64,000 nt of DNA from Fimbriimonadia bacterium (GTDB lineage Bacteria; Armatimonadota; Fimbriimonadia; Fimbriimonadales; GBS-DC): positions 107,859-171,858 of the forward strand of contig JAHCHP010000004.1 of the NCBI GenBank assembly GCA_026129765.1. Direction: 5' to 3'. Shown here in pieces: positions 1 through 9,255 of this stretch. The first letter of the stretch is position 1; every line of letters begins with the position of its first letter. The position numbers and the translations under genes were made by a program. The notes under the pieces were generated by a model, which had not been told where the DNA came from, made no database searches, and was given only the letters and a program-made list of their open reading frames with translations.

Positions 1-181
1 CTTGAAACCAACGCAACGCGCTGCTGAGACCGCCATACTGTTGAATCGCGTCTAACATCGCGGCGGTGTCACTGTCATCACGCAGGGGGGACGCGATAAA
101 TACCTGTTTCAAGCCCGGCAGATGGGCGAGAAAGAGCAAACAAAGAATGAGAACGATAGACCGGTAACGCGCGGTAAACAC
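1..181 (-). CDS. Partial exported protein, N-terminus only
   Basis: The reading frame opens at a GTG (179-181) and runs off the left edge of the window, giving 60 residues. An in-frame TAA lies just upstream, so the start is confined to this region. Residues 1-21 form a basic segment (ARYR) followed by a strongly hydrophobic stretch (IVLILCLLFLAHL), which looks like a signal peptide or membrane anchor. The rest (VFIASPLRDDSDTAAM and onward) is soluble-looking and not recognised. It is divergent from radC, with 77 bases between the starts. No clear Shine-Dalgarno is seen. Function cannot be assigned from this fragment. Confidence 0.55.
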   Translation of the reverse strand, partial: MFTARYRSIVLILCLLFLAHLPGLKQVFIASPLRDDSDTAAMLDAIQQYGGLSSALRWFQ

Positions 182-258
182 AGTAGAAAAGTTTACCTGT
201 TAGTACACAAGGCATTCGATGGCAGGGAACTGGCATCTATTCGCGAACCTAAAACGGC

Positions 259-954
259 ATGCAGGACGAACCGAAATATATCACGATTCGCGAATTGCCA
301 GAGTCAGAACGCCCCCGCGAACGGTTGGCGAAGTATGGGGCGACGCATCTGCAGAACCATGAACTGCTTGCGATAATGCTTCGTACCGGAACCCATCGCA
401 GGTCGGCGTTGATGCTGGCTCAAGACCTGCTTCAACAGTTCGGCAATTTAGGCAGTGTGTTGAACGCAACCGTGCATGACCTCAGTAAAGTGCCGGGTAT
501 CGGGCTGGCAAAAGCGGCGCAAATCTTGGCGTCGCTGGAGTTAGGGCATCGCGCTTCCCTGGAGGCGATGGGCACCGAGCCGCAGATTAAGGGACCGGAG
601 GATGTGTATGCGCTGTTGGTGGGCAAGTTGGCAAACGAGAAGCGCGAACACTTCATCACGCTGTTACTGAACACAAAGAACCGGGTGATGAAGACAGAAA
701 CGATCTCAATAGGCACCCTTGACTCCAGTTTGGTGCATCCCCGCGAGGTGTTCCGTCCCGCTATCCGGGAAGGCGCGTCCAGCCTGATTCTCGCGCATAA
801 TCACCCCAGCGGAGACCCGACTCCCAGCCCCGAAGATGTTCAAGTGACCAAGCGATTGAAGTCGGTCGGAGAGATGCTTCAGATCGATGTGCTGGATCAT
901 GTGATTGTAGCGGGCAGCAAATTTGTGAGTTTAAGGCAGCAAGGTCTGTTTTGA
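259..954 (+). CDS. radC: RadC family protein (JAB/MPN domain)
   Basis: This 231-residue protein has the standard RadC/UPF0758 layout. The N-terminal half carries helix-hairpin-helix motifs (VPGIGLAKAAQI near residue 75). The C-terminal half is a JAB/MPN metal-binding domain with the JAMM signature HNHPSGDPTPSPED (two His plus Ser and Asp, near residues 178-191). RadC was once called a DNA repair protein. Its cellular role is unsettled, although family members are found with mobile and competence-related genes. The length is normal and the frame intact. The ATG at 259 gives the typical N-terminus (ITIRELPESERPRERL), but no good ribosome site precedes it. Confidence 0.92.
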   Translation: MQDEPKYITIRELPESERPRERLAKYGATHLQNHELLAIMLRTGTHRRSALMLAQDLLQQFGNLGSVLNATVHDLSKVPGIGLAKAAQILASLELGHRASLEAMGTEPQIKGPEDVYALLVGKLANEKREHFITLLLNTKNRVMKTETISIGTLDSSLVHPREVFRPAIREGASSLILAHNHPSGDPTPSPEDVQVTKRLKSVGEMLQIDVLDHVIVAGSKFVSLRQQGLF

Positions 955-976
955 GGGCGTTTGGCACAAAGTGTGT

Positions 977-982
977 TATAAT
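977..982 (+). promoter_or_regulatory. Putative -10 box upstream of the PPC/dockerin gene
   Basis: A perfect TATAAT lies 40 bases before the ATG at 1022, and a strong Shine-Dalgarno (AAAGGAGG) follows at about 1007-1014. No good -35 hexamer is seen at 16-18 bases, so only the -10 element is claimed. Confidence 0.5.
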
Positions 983-1021
983 ATAGAAGCGCGTTTGTCG
1001 CCTTGAAAGGAGGTTTGGAGA

Positions 1022-2344
1022 ATGCGATTTCTATCGTTTACCTTGTTATGTGGATTGCTTATAACGAATTTATGCGCTCAGACGCTTCAACAAGTGATTA
1101 CAACCGATGCGGAACCGAACGAAAGCATCACGCAATTTAACGACCTTGGCGTTGTAGGCATCAGCGGCTCGAACCGGTTTGTTCGAATCGTCCGCGGCAC
1201 AATTCAGCCCGATGGCGACCTGGACTTTTTCCGGTTCCAGGTGTTGCAGGCTGGCACTTATACGATGCGAGTCGATACTACTTACGACTCGGTCATCACG
1301 CTTTACAACTCTTCCGGCGCAATTCTGGCGGAAAATGACGATGACGAACCCGGCAACAACAACTTGGGCAACCGCGACACCTCTTATACCAACACCGACT
1401 CGGGCATTACCCGGACATTGCAGCCTGGATTTTACTTTGTCCGCGTGATGAGCGTTGCCAGCAGCGGACCGTTGGCGCAGTTCCGGTATTCGCTGCGCCT
1501 GTTTGATGGCAGCAACGCTCCGGATGTTGACCCCTATGAGGTCGACCAGACGAACAACACCTTTGAAACCGCGACCTATATCGGACCTCTGTCTGAACAG
1601 GTAACCAACATTACGAACGGCTTCCTGCGATACCGGAACACCGATTTCGACTACTATAAAGTGGAGATCGGCGCGGGCAATATGCAGGTCAGAACCTTTG
1701 GGGCAACCGACACGATTCTCACGGTTTATGACAGCGCGTTCAACCCGCTGGCGACCAATGATGACGATCCGTTCGATGCGTTAAATACCTTCCAGTCCCG
1801 CGTCTCATTAACGAATCTGGCAGCGGGCGAATATTACATTCGCGTGGAAGGCTACAACTATCCTGGTGGTCGCGCGGGTGGTTGGTACGATATCACCATT
1901 TCAGGTGTTTCGCCTCTGCAGCGCAGAATATCGGGCTTCATCGAGACTTCCATCACGCCTTTGAGCGGCATCCCTTTGAATTTCAAGATTCGTCCGGCAG
2001 GAAGCAATACCATTCTGCGGCAACACAATGTCACGACGACCGAAGGCGGAGCATACACTTTCGTGACAGGGTTCACCAGCGGAACCTACGACATCGCTTG
2101 CAAAGGTCCCACGACCCTGACCAAGATCGCGCGTAATGTCTCGCTGAACGCGAATGTGACAGGGCTGGGCTTCTTCCTTCGCAATGGCGATATTAACGGA
2201 GATGACCGTATCGATGATGTCGATCTCTTAATCGTTCTGTTCGGTTTTGGAACGCCGAGCGGCGACCTGAACGGCGACGGAATCACAGACGATATAGACT
2301 TATTGATCGTTCTTTTCAACTTCGGGCAAGAGGGCGAACAGTAA
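1022..2344 (+). CDS. Secreted PPC-domain protein with C-terminal dockerin
   Basis: This 440-residue protein starts with a signal peptide (about residues 1-20, ending near CAQ). Two bacterial pre-peptidase C-terminal (PPC) type beta domains follow, at roughly 45-165 and 185-295. Both carry the typical D-x-D-x-[FY]-[FY] core (DGDLDFFRF, NTDFDYYKV) and the Asp-rich ENDDDEPG/TNDDDPF loops. A small carboxypeptidase-regulatory-like beta domain spans about 300-385. The last 50 residues are a type I dockerin with two calcium loops (GDINGDDRIDDVDLL and GDLNGDGITDDIDLL). No peptidase domain is present, so it may be a structural or adhesive surface protein. The same dockerin style ends the 2,600-residue protein further on. 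The gene starts at an ATG behind AAAGGAGG. Confidence 0.85.
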   Translation: MRFLSFTLLCGLLITNLCAQTLQQVITTDAEPNESITQFNDLGVVGISGSNRFVRIVRGTIQPDGDLDFFRFQVLQAGTYTMRVDTTYDSVITLYNSSGAILAENDDDEPGNNNLGNRDTSYTNTDSGITRTLQPGFYFVRVMSVASSGPLAQFRYSLRLFDGSNAPDVDPYEVDQTNNTFETATYIGPLSEQVTNITNGFLRYRNTDFDYYKVEIGAGNMQVRTFGATDTILTVYDSAFNPLATNDDDPFDALNTFQSRVSLTNLAAGEYYIRVEGYNYPGGRAGGWYDITISGVSPLQRRISGFIETSITPLSGIPLNFKIRPAGSNTILRQHNVTTTEGGAYTFVTGFTSGTYDIACKGPTTLTKIARNVSLNANVTGLGFFLRNGDINGDDRIDDVDLLIVLFGFGTPSGDLNGDGITDDIDLLIVLFNFGQEGEQ

Positions 2345-2373
2345 GGAAGATGTCTCAAAACTCCAACAGCGGA

Positions 2374-2456
2374 TGCCTCGGCTGCGCTCGGCAGGACACG
2401 ATAGGCAGACTCTGCCCAGGCTGTCACCCTGAGCGCAGCGAATGGGTCTGCTTTTC
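2374..2456 (+). repeat. Dispersed modular repeat, copy 1
   Basis: Between the dockerin gene and the next terminator lies non-coding sequence. It holds a GATGCCTCGGCTGCGCTCGG module (from 2374) and a TGTCACCCTGAGCGCAGCG module with GGGTCTGCTT (2422-2456). Related modules recur at 21983-22049 (inverted), 47963-48076 (three tandem copies) and 63838-63872 (inverted). Apart from this repeat and the terminator, the 331-base gap 2345-2675 shows no gene. Confidence 0.8.
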
Positions 2457-2540
2457 AAAGCCTTCAATCTCACATTCGCAGGAATGAAGGGTGGTATAGA
2501 GACCGCTTCAGTAAGTTTCATCGAAGTCAATCTTCCAAAA

Positions 2541-2573
2541 ACGGGCAAGAAAATTTTCTTGCCCGTTTTTTTT
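2541..2573 (+). terminator. Strong intrinsic terminator
   Basis: A perfect 13-bp inverted repeat (ACGGGCAAGAAAA / TTTTCTTGCCCGT, 2541-2566) runs into eight T residues, with an A-run on the 5' side (2537-2541). It should end transcription of the dockerin gene and could also work on the minus strand. Confidence 0.93.
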
Positions 2574-2605
2574 GCTTTAGGCAGGAAAAACCCAGAAAAT
2601 TGCTG

Positions 2606-2611
2606 TATACT
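2606..2611 (+). promoter_or_regulatory. Putative -10 box of the 2676 gene
   Basis: TATACT sits just after the terminator. An in-frame ATG at 2619 is exactly seven bases downstream, where transcription would be expected to begin. That would permit a leaderless start, while the better SD-led ATG is at 2676. No convincing -35 box is seen. Confidence 0.45.
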
Positions 2612-2675
2612 TTAATATATGAAGGAACGCTTTCGGTCTGCGAATCCTTCAGCCATTGGAAAGTCGGAGGAAGTT

Positions 2676-3614
2676 ATGCGATTGTCGAATGTTGTGATTG
2701 CCAGTATTGCGGGTGTGTGCGCTTTGTCAGCAGGCGTCGCCTGGATAGGGAACTCTTCCCTGTTTTTCCCGCAAGGCTCAAAAAAGTTGAAGCAGGAAGC
2801 GGTTTTTGCGAATGACTCTTTGGCTCAGCGATTTGTTCAGCAGATGGCGGGATCAGGGGGCGATGAATGGAGCCGTTGGCAGGGCGCGGTTGTGGAGCGT
2901 CCGGCACCGGTACCATCCCAAGGATTGGCTCGGAGTTTGGTTTATCCCGTCAAGTCTCAGGGTCAATCAAGTGGTTATGTTGCGGTGGGGCGCGCGCCGG
3001 ATAAAGCGGTGATTCAAGCGTTTACTCCCCATTCATCGCGCGATATGACTCCCTATCTATCCACTTTTATCCCTTCCACTCGCGCAACGGAACCTGCCGC
3101 TTTGAAAGCCATTCCCAACTTTCCCTTGTTAGAAAGCGCGCAAGGAGACAACGCGCTGATAGGCGGGTTGGTTGTGTTTTGGTCTGGGCGTGTTCCCGCG
3201 CTAAACCAAGCGGTTCGCGCGCAAGAGCAAATGAGCATACCTTCCGGCAGTCGTATCGAAGCGGCGCAGTGGGCAATGAACCAGCTAAAACAGGTTGCCG
3301 CTTTGGGGCAAAGAAACCTGCAGGCGAATCGCCTGAGTCAGGACCAGGCAACCGCCCCCCTATTTAACGATTATCGCATCGAGATAGACCAAGGGCGTCC
3401 AGTGTTGGTGATATTGTTCCCCACGAAAGAAGCATCTCAGTCCCCCTCAACCCCCTGTTTGGCGGCGGGAACCGGCTATCTGATCAACGAAGAGGGGCGT
3501 TTCCTTGCGTTGCAAGTATGGGATGAGGGCGCGCAAAGAAGCGGGCATGTCTATGTGCGCTGGGAGTCGGCGCAACCCAATATCGATCTGATTCGAGTGA
3601 AACCAACGGAATAA
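2676..3614 (+). CDS. Unknown exported or membrane-anchored protein
   Basis: This is a 312-residue protein that I do not recognise. The ATG at 2676 is chosen because GGAGGAAG lies just upstream and because it puts a hydrophobic segment (VVIASIAGVCALSAGVAWIG) directly at the N-terminus, as a signal peptide or anchor. An in-frame ATG at 2619 could instead start a leaderless form with 19 more residues. The body has no obvious catalytic motif. Its last 90 residues (YRIEIDQGRPVLVILFP ... CLAAGTGYLINEEGRFLAL) look like a compact beta domain. It lies 13 bases before the double-redoxin gene and is probably cotranscribed with it. Confidence 0.7.
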   Translation: MRLSNVVIASIAGVCALSAGVAWIGNSSLFFPQGSKKLKQEAVFANDSLAQRFVQQMAGSGGDEWSRWQGAVVERPAPVPSQGLARSLVYPVKSQGQSSGYVAVGRAPDKAVIQAFTPHSSRDMTPYLSTFIPSTRATEPAALKAIPNFPLLESAQGDNALIGGLVVFWSGRVPALNQAVRAQEQMSIPSGSRIEAAQWAMNQLKQVAALGQRNLQANRLSQDQATAPLFNDYRIEIDQGRPVLVILFPTKEASQSPSTPCLAAGTGYLINEEGRFLALQVWDEGAQRSGHVYVRWESAQPNIDLIRVKPTE

Positions 3615-3627
3615 GTGAGGCGCAGGG

Positions 3628-4686
3628 ATGATGAAAAAAACGATTTTTGCGATGGGATGTTTGTGGGCGCTAAGTCTCACTCTGGCGGCGGCAGACCCGC
3701 TGCCCGAAGGAACGATGGCTCCTGACTTTAGTTTGAAAGATCAGTCGGGAAAAGCGCATACCTTGACCCAGTACCGGGGCAAGTATGTGGTGTTGATGTT
3801 CTACCCTAAAGATTTCACGCCCGGCTGTACCAAGCAAAACTGCTCGATGCGCGACTCGTTTGCAGAGATCAATCGCCTGGGGGTCGCGGTGCTGGGTATC
3901 AGTACCGATAGCGCGGAGTCTCATGCAGAGTTCGCGAAAGAGCATTCGATTCCCTATCCGCTGTTGGCAGATGAAAAGGGTGAAATCGCAAAACAGTTCG
4001 GGATTTTGAATGACAACGGCATGGCGCGCCGGACCACCTTTATCTTATCGCCCAAAGGCGCGGTTGTGAAACTGTTTGCCAATGCTGGAACCGAGAATCA
4101 TGGCGAGGAAGTGTTGGCATTTCTGAATATCGAGACGAAATCGGCAGACATAGAAACCGGTAAAATCATGCCCGATTTCCGTTTAGTGAACGTGGAGACG
4201 GGCAAAGAGCAGAGCCTGTACGAAGTCAAAGAGAAAAAGTTCATCGTGATTGTATGGACGGCGACCCGCTGCCCGATTTTGAATGCGCATAACAAACGAA
4301 TCGTGGAGTTAGCCAATGAATATCAAGCGCGCGGCATTCATTTTATCGGGATCAACTCGAACAATACAGAACCAATGGAAGAAGTGAAGGTCCACGCTCA
4401 GGAAAGCCATTATCCCTTCCCAGTTTTGAAAGACCCTGGCAACAAAATCGCAGACTTGTACGAAGCGAATGTGACGCCGGAGGTGTTTGTGTTGGACGAC
4501 CAATTTGTGTTGAAATACCATGGGCGTATCGATGACCGCGTGGAGCGAGGCATTGAAACGGGCAATATCACAAAGCACGATTTGAAGGAAACCCTGGATC
4601 GATTGTTAGAAGGAAAACCCGCGCCTCATGCGGAGATGCGCGCGCTTGGCTGCAGTATTAAGCGGGTCAAAAAACGCGCTTCGTGA
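3628..4686 (+). CDS. Exported double-redoxin protein (Bcp-type peroxiredoxin fused to a second thioredoxin fold)
   Basis: This 352-residue protein has a signal peptide (about 1-22, ending LAAA). Domain 1 (about 28-165) is an AhpC/Bcp-type peroxiredoxin with the peroxidatic site FTPGCTKQNCSMRD; the second Cys five residues later is where atypical two-Cys PrxQ enzymes place the resolving Cys. Domain 2 (about 178-325) is a redoxin/TlpA-like fold with a single-Cys ATRCPILNAHNKR site and the cis-Pro loop NVTPEVFVL. The protein ends with a GCSIKR motif that I associate with exported redoxins of Planctomycetes-like bacteria. The likely role is periplasmic peroxide reduction or thiol maintenance. Two adjacent ATG codons (3628, 3631) follow a weak GAGG-type site. 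Confidence 0.82.
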   Translation: MMKKTIFAMGCLWALSLTLAAADPLPEGTMAPDFSLKDQSGKAHTLTQYRGKYVVLMFYPKDFTPGCTKQNCSMRDSFAEINRLGVAVLGISTDSAESHAEFAKEHSIPYPLLADEKGEIAKQFGILNDNGMARRTTFILSPKGAVVKLFANAGTENHGEEVLAFLNIETKSADIETGKIMPDFRLVNVETGKEQSLYEVKEKKFIVIVWTATRCPILNAHNKRIVELANEYQARGIHFIGINSNNTEPMEEVKVHAQESHYPFPVLKDPGNKIADLYEANVTPEVFVLDDQFVLKYHGRIDDRVERGIETGNITKHDLKETLDRLLEGKPAPHAEMRALGCSIKRVKKRAS

Positions 4687-4718
4687 AAGGTGTATCGTGA
4701 GTCGGGTGTTGAATCTTT

Positions 4719-4738
4719 AACCTCTTAGAGAGGAGGTT
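4719..4738 (+). promoter_or_regulatory. Small hairpin covering the ribosome site of the first RHS gene
   Basis: AACCTC (4719-4724) can pair with GAGGTT (4733-4738), burying the AGGAGG Shine-Dalgarno at 4731-4736. The stem is only six pairs with an eight-base loop, so any effect on translation would be modest. Confidence 0.35.
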
Positions 4739-4745
4739 GTTTGCA

Positions 4746-7700
4746 ATGAAATCATGGCAGAGTTCTTTACTTATCCTTTGGGCGATGTTTATCTGCGCGG
4801 CAGGTTTGACGGAAGCGCAAATCAGCCGCGCGGAAGCGGAGTTAAAAGCCTATCCTATTTTGGAGCAGGGTCGCAGGTTGTCGCGTCAGTGGCAATTTCA
4901 ACCCGCGCTGCCCCACTATGAGAAAGTTGCGCGCGACTATCCCAACACCGATGCGGCGGCAGAAGCGCATTGGTATCTGGGGCAGTACCATCTGCATGCT
5001 CTGAAACGCCCCCGCGCCGCTCTCAAACATTTTGATCAAGCCATCGCATTCGCATCGGAAGAGTGCGAGTTCGGCGATTACGCGCATTTAGACCGCGCCA
5101 AAGCGCTTTATACTCTGGGCGAGTATGAACAGGCATTAAAGCAATTTGAAGAGATTGTAGATCATGGCGTCAATGAAGAGGTGACGCGCCCGGCAGCCTC
5201 CTATATGGCGCTAACAACGATGAAATTGCGCGATGTGCGCGCAGGTCGCTCGCCCACGGCGAAACTATCAAACAATGCGGACTGCGGTCCGCTCGCGTTG
5301 CAGATGCTGTGTCAAACTCAGGGCATCAAAACCTCACTTGCTCAAATTCGCAAAGCGTCCAAGGTTCAAGGGAAAGGCGCAACCCTGCAGCAATTAGTTC
5401 AAGGCGCACACCAACTGAAACTCCCTGTCCAAGCCGTCCGCTTAACCTTGCGTGATCTCAAGCGCGCGCCCATGCCCGTGGTCTTATGGGTGCTGGAAAG
5501 CCACTTTACCGTTGTAAAATCCGTGAAAGGCGATTTTGTCACGCTTCAAGAGCCAGGACAGAAAGAACAGACGATCCACCTGCGCGATTTAGCGACCTTC
5601 TGGGGAGGCGAATCGCTCATCTTAGCCAAAGGGACCGTTCCCTTCACCAAATTATCCCAACAAGAATTAGCATCGGCATGGGGCGGTTCCCATCTTGGCA
5701 CGCCGGGCGGACCTGGTTCGGGCAATAACCCAAATGGACCGTTTCAATCGCCCCCGGGCGATGACCCCATTAACATGTTTAATGGTAACCAGATGGTCTA
5801 TCCGCCGCCCGATTTTGTCTGGACCCACACGGTCGGTCCGCCGGTGGTTGTGCAGCGCTGCTTCAATTCGCAACTGAGCTATGGCGGGAACTATGGCTTG
5901 AATTGGACCAACACACTGGACTGGAACCTGACGCTGGATGCGGGACAGAACGCCACGATTTTAAGACCTGATGGGCGTCAAGATCGTTTTACCTGGACCG
6001 GCTCCGATTTTCTGCCGCCGCGCGCGGTTTATGATAGGCTCATTCGGAATGGTGATGGGACGCATACGCTGCGCGTTAAACAGTCGAAATACCGATACAA
6101 CTTCAATACATTTGGCAGGCTTGCCAGTGTTGTGGATGAAAACGGCAATGCGCTGACGATGACCTACCAGCAGATCGGTCAGCCAGGCGACCCTGGTTTC
6201 CGCCTGCTGCTGACTCGCGTTCGCGACGCTTCTGGGCAAGATACCGTTTTGACCTATAACGCCAGCAACTTATGCGAGCGCATCACCGATCCATCAGGGC
6301 GGTTCGTTCAATACACTTATAACGCGGCGGGCAGGCTGTTGACAGCGCGGCTGCCCAACGGCGATACCTACACCTACACTTACGGCACTAATATCCTCTC
6401 TCGGATTGTTTCGCCGACCGGAACATGGAATGCCGCCTCTGGCAGCCGCCCACAGTTGATGGCAAGCATCACCGATCCCAATAACCGCGCAACCAGCTAT
6501 ATTTATCAATTGGGGCAGGGATTTGGACAATATACCGATGCCTTGGGGCGCGTATGGCGCATGCATTACGACTCAAACGGTTCCTGCACCGGCATCACCG
6601 ACCCTCTTGGCAGCCGGAGCCGTTACTTCTTTGATGGAAACGGAAACCCCATCCGCTCAGTCGACGCGAATGGCAGCAGTTGGCAATTCACCCATGACGC
6701 GCGCGGCAATATTTTGAGCATCACAGACCCGCAAGGCAAAAGCTGGCAATTCGTTTACAACGCCAATGATCGCGTAACACGAACGACCGACCCCTTGGGA
6801 CGCCAAACCAACATGACCTATGACGGCAACGGTAATCTGCTTTCGATGACGCTGCCGACCGGCGCGCGATGGGAATTTACTTACTTGGCGAATGGACTGC
6901 TTCAAACCTTGCGCGACCCCAACGGCAATATCACCCGTTTCACCTATAATGCGACCGGCGAAATGGTTCAGATGCAAGACCCGGCAGGCGGTCTGACCTT
7001 GTTCACGTATGATGCGCGCGGCAATGCGGCTTCTGCTACCGACCCAAATGGCAAAGTTCACTCTTACGAGTATGACGCCCTGGATCGCCTCACCCGCGTG
7101 ATGCTGCCTGACAGCGCGGTACGGCTTTTCGAATATAACGAACATGGGATCACCTCGCTCACCGACGAGATGGGGCGGATTCGACGCTACTTCTACGACG
7201 GAACGGGGCATATGACCCGCATGGTGAATCCTGACGGCACCGAAGTTCGTTTTGAGTATGACGCGGTTTATAACATCACCCGGCTGATCAACGAGCGGGG
7301 AATCGCGACGCGCTACGTGTACGACAACGCGAACCGCATGATCGAGACCAACTTTGCGCATGGCACGCCCGCGCAGATCAATGAGCGATTCGGCTATGAT
7401 AAAGCGGGTAATCTCGTTTGGCGCGAAGATGGTTTGGGTGTCCGGTCTACGTTCAAATATGACTCGCTCAACCGGCTGATTACATACACCGCGCCCGATT
7501 ATTGGGCAGTTTATAACTACGATCCATTGGGCAATCTGACTCAGGTACAGGACCCGACCGGCAAGTCCAAAATGACGTATGATGCCGAAAACCGGATGCT
7601 GACCTACACTGCGCCCTCTCTGGAACTGGTGCGGTATGCCTATGACGCGGCGGGCAACACGACCTCAATCGCGACCCGGTTGGGAACCACCCGCTATAAC

Positions 7701-9227
7701 TACGATGTCATGAACCGGCTCACGCGCGCCGTCACCCCTCAAGGCGTATTCACTTTTCGTTATGATCCGGGCAACAACCTGATTGAGCAGACCAGTCCCT
7801 TCCATCGCGCTCTGCATACCTATGACATGCGGGATCGACTGGCAAGCAGCTTTTTCCTGCGAGCCAACGGAACCACCCTTGGCACGGCGGGATACGCCTA
7901 TGATCCGGCGGGCAACCTGATCCGCTCGACCATTTTCGACGGGACGACGACCCGGCGTAACTACTATGTGTACGATGCAAAGGATCGTCTGACCCAAGAG
8001 ACCAGCACCGGCGACGTGAACCCCTTCGATATTCGTTATACCTATGACGCCATTGGGAATCGCCTCACGGAAACCGATTTGAACACCAGCCAGACAACGA
8101 GTTATCTCTATGATGAAGCGAACCGGCTGTTGTCTGCGGGCAGCGTTTCCTATAGTTATGATGCAAATGGACGGCTGTTGACAAAGACAGATGCCTCTGG
8201 CACAACGCAGTTCACCTGGGATGCGCGCCACCAATTGACCCGTGTCCAAATTCCGAATGTGGGGCAGGCGCGGTATTTCTATGATGGTCTGGGTAACCGT
8301 GTTCGCCGTGAAGGCGCGGGCGGCGCGTTTAACTATGTGTTTGACCCATTATCGGATGTGCCAACGGTTCTCATGGCGTTGGGCAGTTCTTCCCAGTATT
8401 TCCCCAGCGCGCCGCAAGGCGGCACATTGAATACCCCTCAGGGCGCATTCCTTTATGATCAAGTGGGCAACGCGTTGGCGCAAATAAACGCTTCGACCGC
8501 CACCTGGGGCGCGATGAGCGCGTGGGGTGAGGGCATCGGGACCGGCGCATTGCAGCCTCGCGGGTTCTCCGCGCAAGCGGGCGCATGGCGGGACGCGACC
8601 ACCGGTTTGGTGATGATGGGGCTTCGATGGTACGACCCAGCAGTGGGGCGATTCTTGTCGATGGACCCGATTCGCTATCGTGGCGGCGACACGAACCTGT
8701 ATGGCTATGTCCAAAACAATCCCCTCGCGTTTGTTGATCCTTGGGGATTGGACGCTTGGGATTGGGTGCATGGAGGATTGGATGCGCTTGGATTGATTCC
8801 TGGACTGGGCGAAATTGCGGATGGCGTGAATGCTGGCTTGTATGCTTTGCGGGGCAAGTGGGGCTTGGCGGCATTATCCGCGGCAGCGATGATACCCGTG
8901 GTTGGCAGCTTCGCGACAGGAGCAAAGCATGCGCGTAAAGCAATCGTGATTGGCGAGTCGATGGGGCGCGTCAAGGATGCGACTCGCGCTTTACAGCGGG
9001 CGGGCGTCGATGCGAGGTGGTATCAAGCGTGGAAAATGAACCCATTTGACTTTAATACCGCGATGAGACGAAATGAGGCATGGATCAAAAGGAAAATGCG
9101 AGAAGGCTATGATATCTACGATATTGGCTTGGATCCCTCCCGCGTGAATCGCAGCCCGTTCTACGACATGGAGCGGCGCATGATCAATGACCGAGGGTAT
9201 CCCACGAATACATTCCCATGGCCGTAG
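4746..9227 (+). CDS. Secreted TPR-C39 peptidase-RHS repeat protein with toxin-like C-terminus
   Basis: This 1,493-residue protein starts at the ATG behind AGGAGG. In order it has: a signal peptide (about 1-25); TPR-like helices (30-155); a C39/papain-like peptidase domain (175-300) with Cys180 in DCGP and His253 in SHFTVV; a conserved WGGSHLG with Gly313-Gly314; a Gly/Pro linker; about 950 residues of RHS/YD repeats; and the RHS core end (VGRFLSMDP ... NLYGYVQNNP). Beyond about residue 1333 the tail changes character. It has a hydrophobic pre-toxin-like part (LGLIPGLGEIADGVNAGLY), then a charged end with YDIYDIGLDPSRVNRSPFY and DMERRMI. I cannot name the toxin family. The small gene that follows is a natural immunity candidate. 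A paralogue lies at 9730. Confidence 0.88.
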   Translation: MKSWQSSLLILWAMFICAAGLTEAQISRAEAELKAYPILEQGRRLSRQWQFQPALPHYEKVARDYPNTDAAAEAHWYLGQYHLHALKRPRAALKHFDQAIAFASEECEFGDYAHLDRAKALYTLGEYEQALKQFEEIVDHGVNEEVTRPAASYMALTTMKLRDVRAGRSPTAKLSNNADCGPLALQMLCQTQGIKTSLAQIRKASKVQGKGATLQQLVQGAHQLKLPVQAVRLTLRDLKRAPMPVVLWVLESHFTVVKSVKGDFVTLQEPGQKEQTIHLRDLATFWGGESLILAKGTVPFTKLSQQELASAWGGSHLGTPGGPGSGNNPNGPFQSPPGDDPINMFNGNQMVYPPPDFVWTHTVGPPVVVQRCFNSQLSYGGNYGLNWTNTLDWNLTLDAGQNATILRPDGRQDRFTWTGSDFLPPRAVYDRLIRNGDGTHTLRVKQSKYRYNFNTFGRLASVVDENGNALTMTYQQIGQPGDPGFRLLLTRVRDASGQDTVLTYNASNLCERITDPSGRFVQYTYNAAGRLLTARLPNGDTYTYTYGTNILSRIVSPTGTWNAASGSRPQLMASITDPNNRATSYIYQLGQGFGQYTDALGRVWRMHYDSNGSCTGITDPLGSRSRYFFDGNGNPIRSVDANGSSWQFTHDARGNILSITDPQGKSWQFVYNANDRVTRTTDPLGRQTNMTYDGNGNLLSMTLPTGARWEFTYLANGLLQTLRDPNGNITRFTYNATGEMVQMQDPAGGLTLFTYDARGNAASATDPNGKVHSYEYDALDRLTRVMLPDSAVRLFEYNEHGITSLTDEMGRIRRYFYDGTGHMTRMVNPDGTEVRFEYDAVYNITRLINERGIATRYVYDNANRMIETNFAHGTPAQINERFGYDKAGNLVWREDGLGVRSTFKYDSLNRLITYTAPDYWAVYNYDPLGNLTQVQDPTGKSKMTYDAENRMLTYTAPSLELVRYAYDAAGNTTSIATRLGTTRYNYDVMNRLTRAVTPQGVFTFRYDPGNNLIEQTSPFHRALHTYDMRDRLASSFFLRANGTTLGTAGYAYDPAGNLIRSTIFDGTTTRRNYYVYDAKDRLTQETSTGDVNPFDIRYTYDAIGNRLTETDLNTSQTTSYLYDEANRLLSAGSVSYSYDANGRLLTKTDASGTTQFTWDARHQLTRVQIPNVGQARYFYDGLGNRVRREGAGGAFNYVFDPLSDVPTVLMALGSSSQYFPSAPQGGTLNTPQGAFLYDQVGNALAQINASTATWGAMSAWGEGIGTGALQPRGFSAQAGAWRDATTGLVMMGLRWYDPAVGRFLSMDPIRYRGGDTNLYGYVQNNPLAFVDPWGLDAWDWVHGGLDALGLIPGLGEIADGVNAGLYALRGKWGLAALSAAAMIPVVGSFATGAKHARKAIVIGESMGRVKDATRALQRAGVDARWYQAWKMNPFDFNTAMRRNEAWIKRKMREGYDIYDIGLDPSRVNRSPFYDMERRMINDRGYPTNTFPWP

Positions 9228-9255
9228 AAAGTAAGTTTAGCGAGAGAAAACAACC

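Noticed and set aside
961..982. Sigma-54 promoter before the PPC/dockerin gene
   Set aside because: TGGCAC is present at 962, but the -12 position reads GTGT instead of TTGC, so only the TATAAT element is kept.
6657..7361. Long minus-strand frames inside both RHS genes
   Set aside because: The YD repeats have biased third positions that keep the reverse frame open. The translations are repetitive and meaningless.
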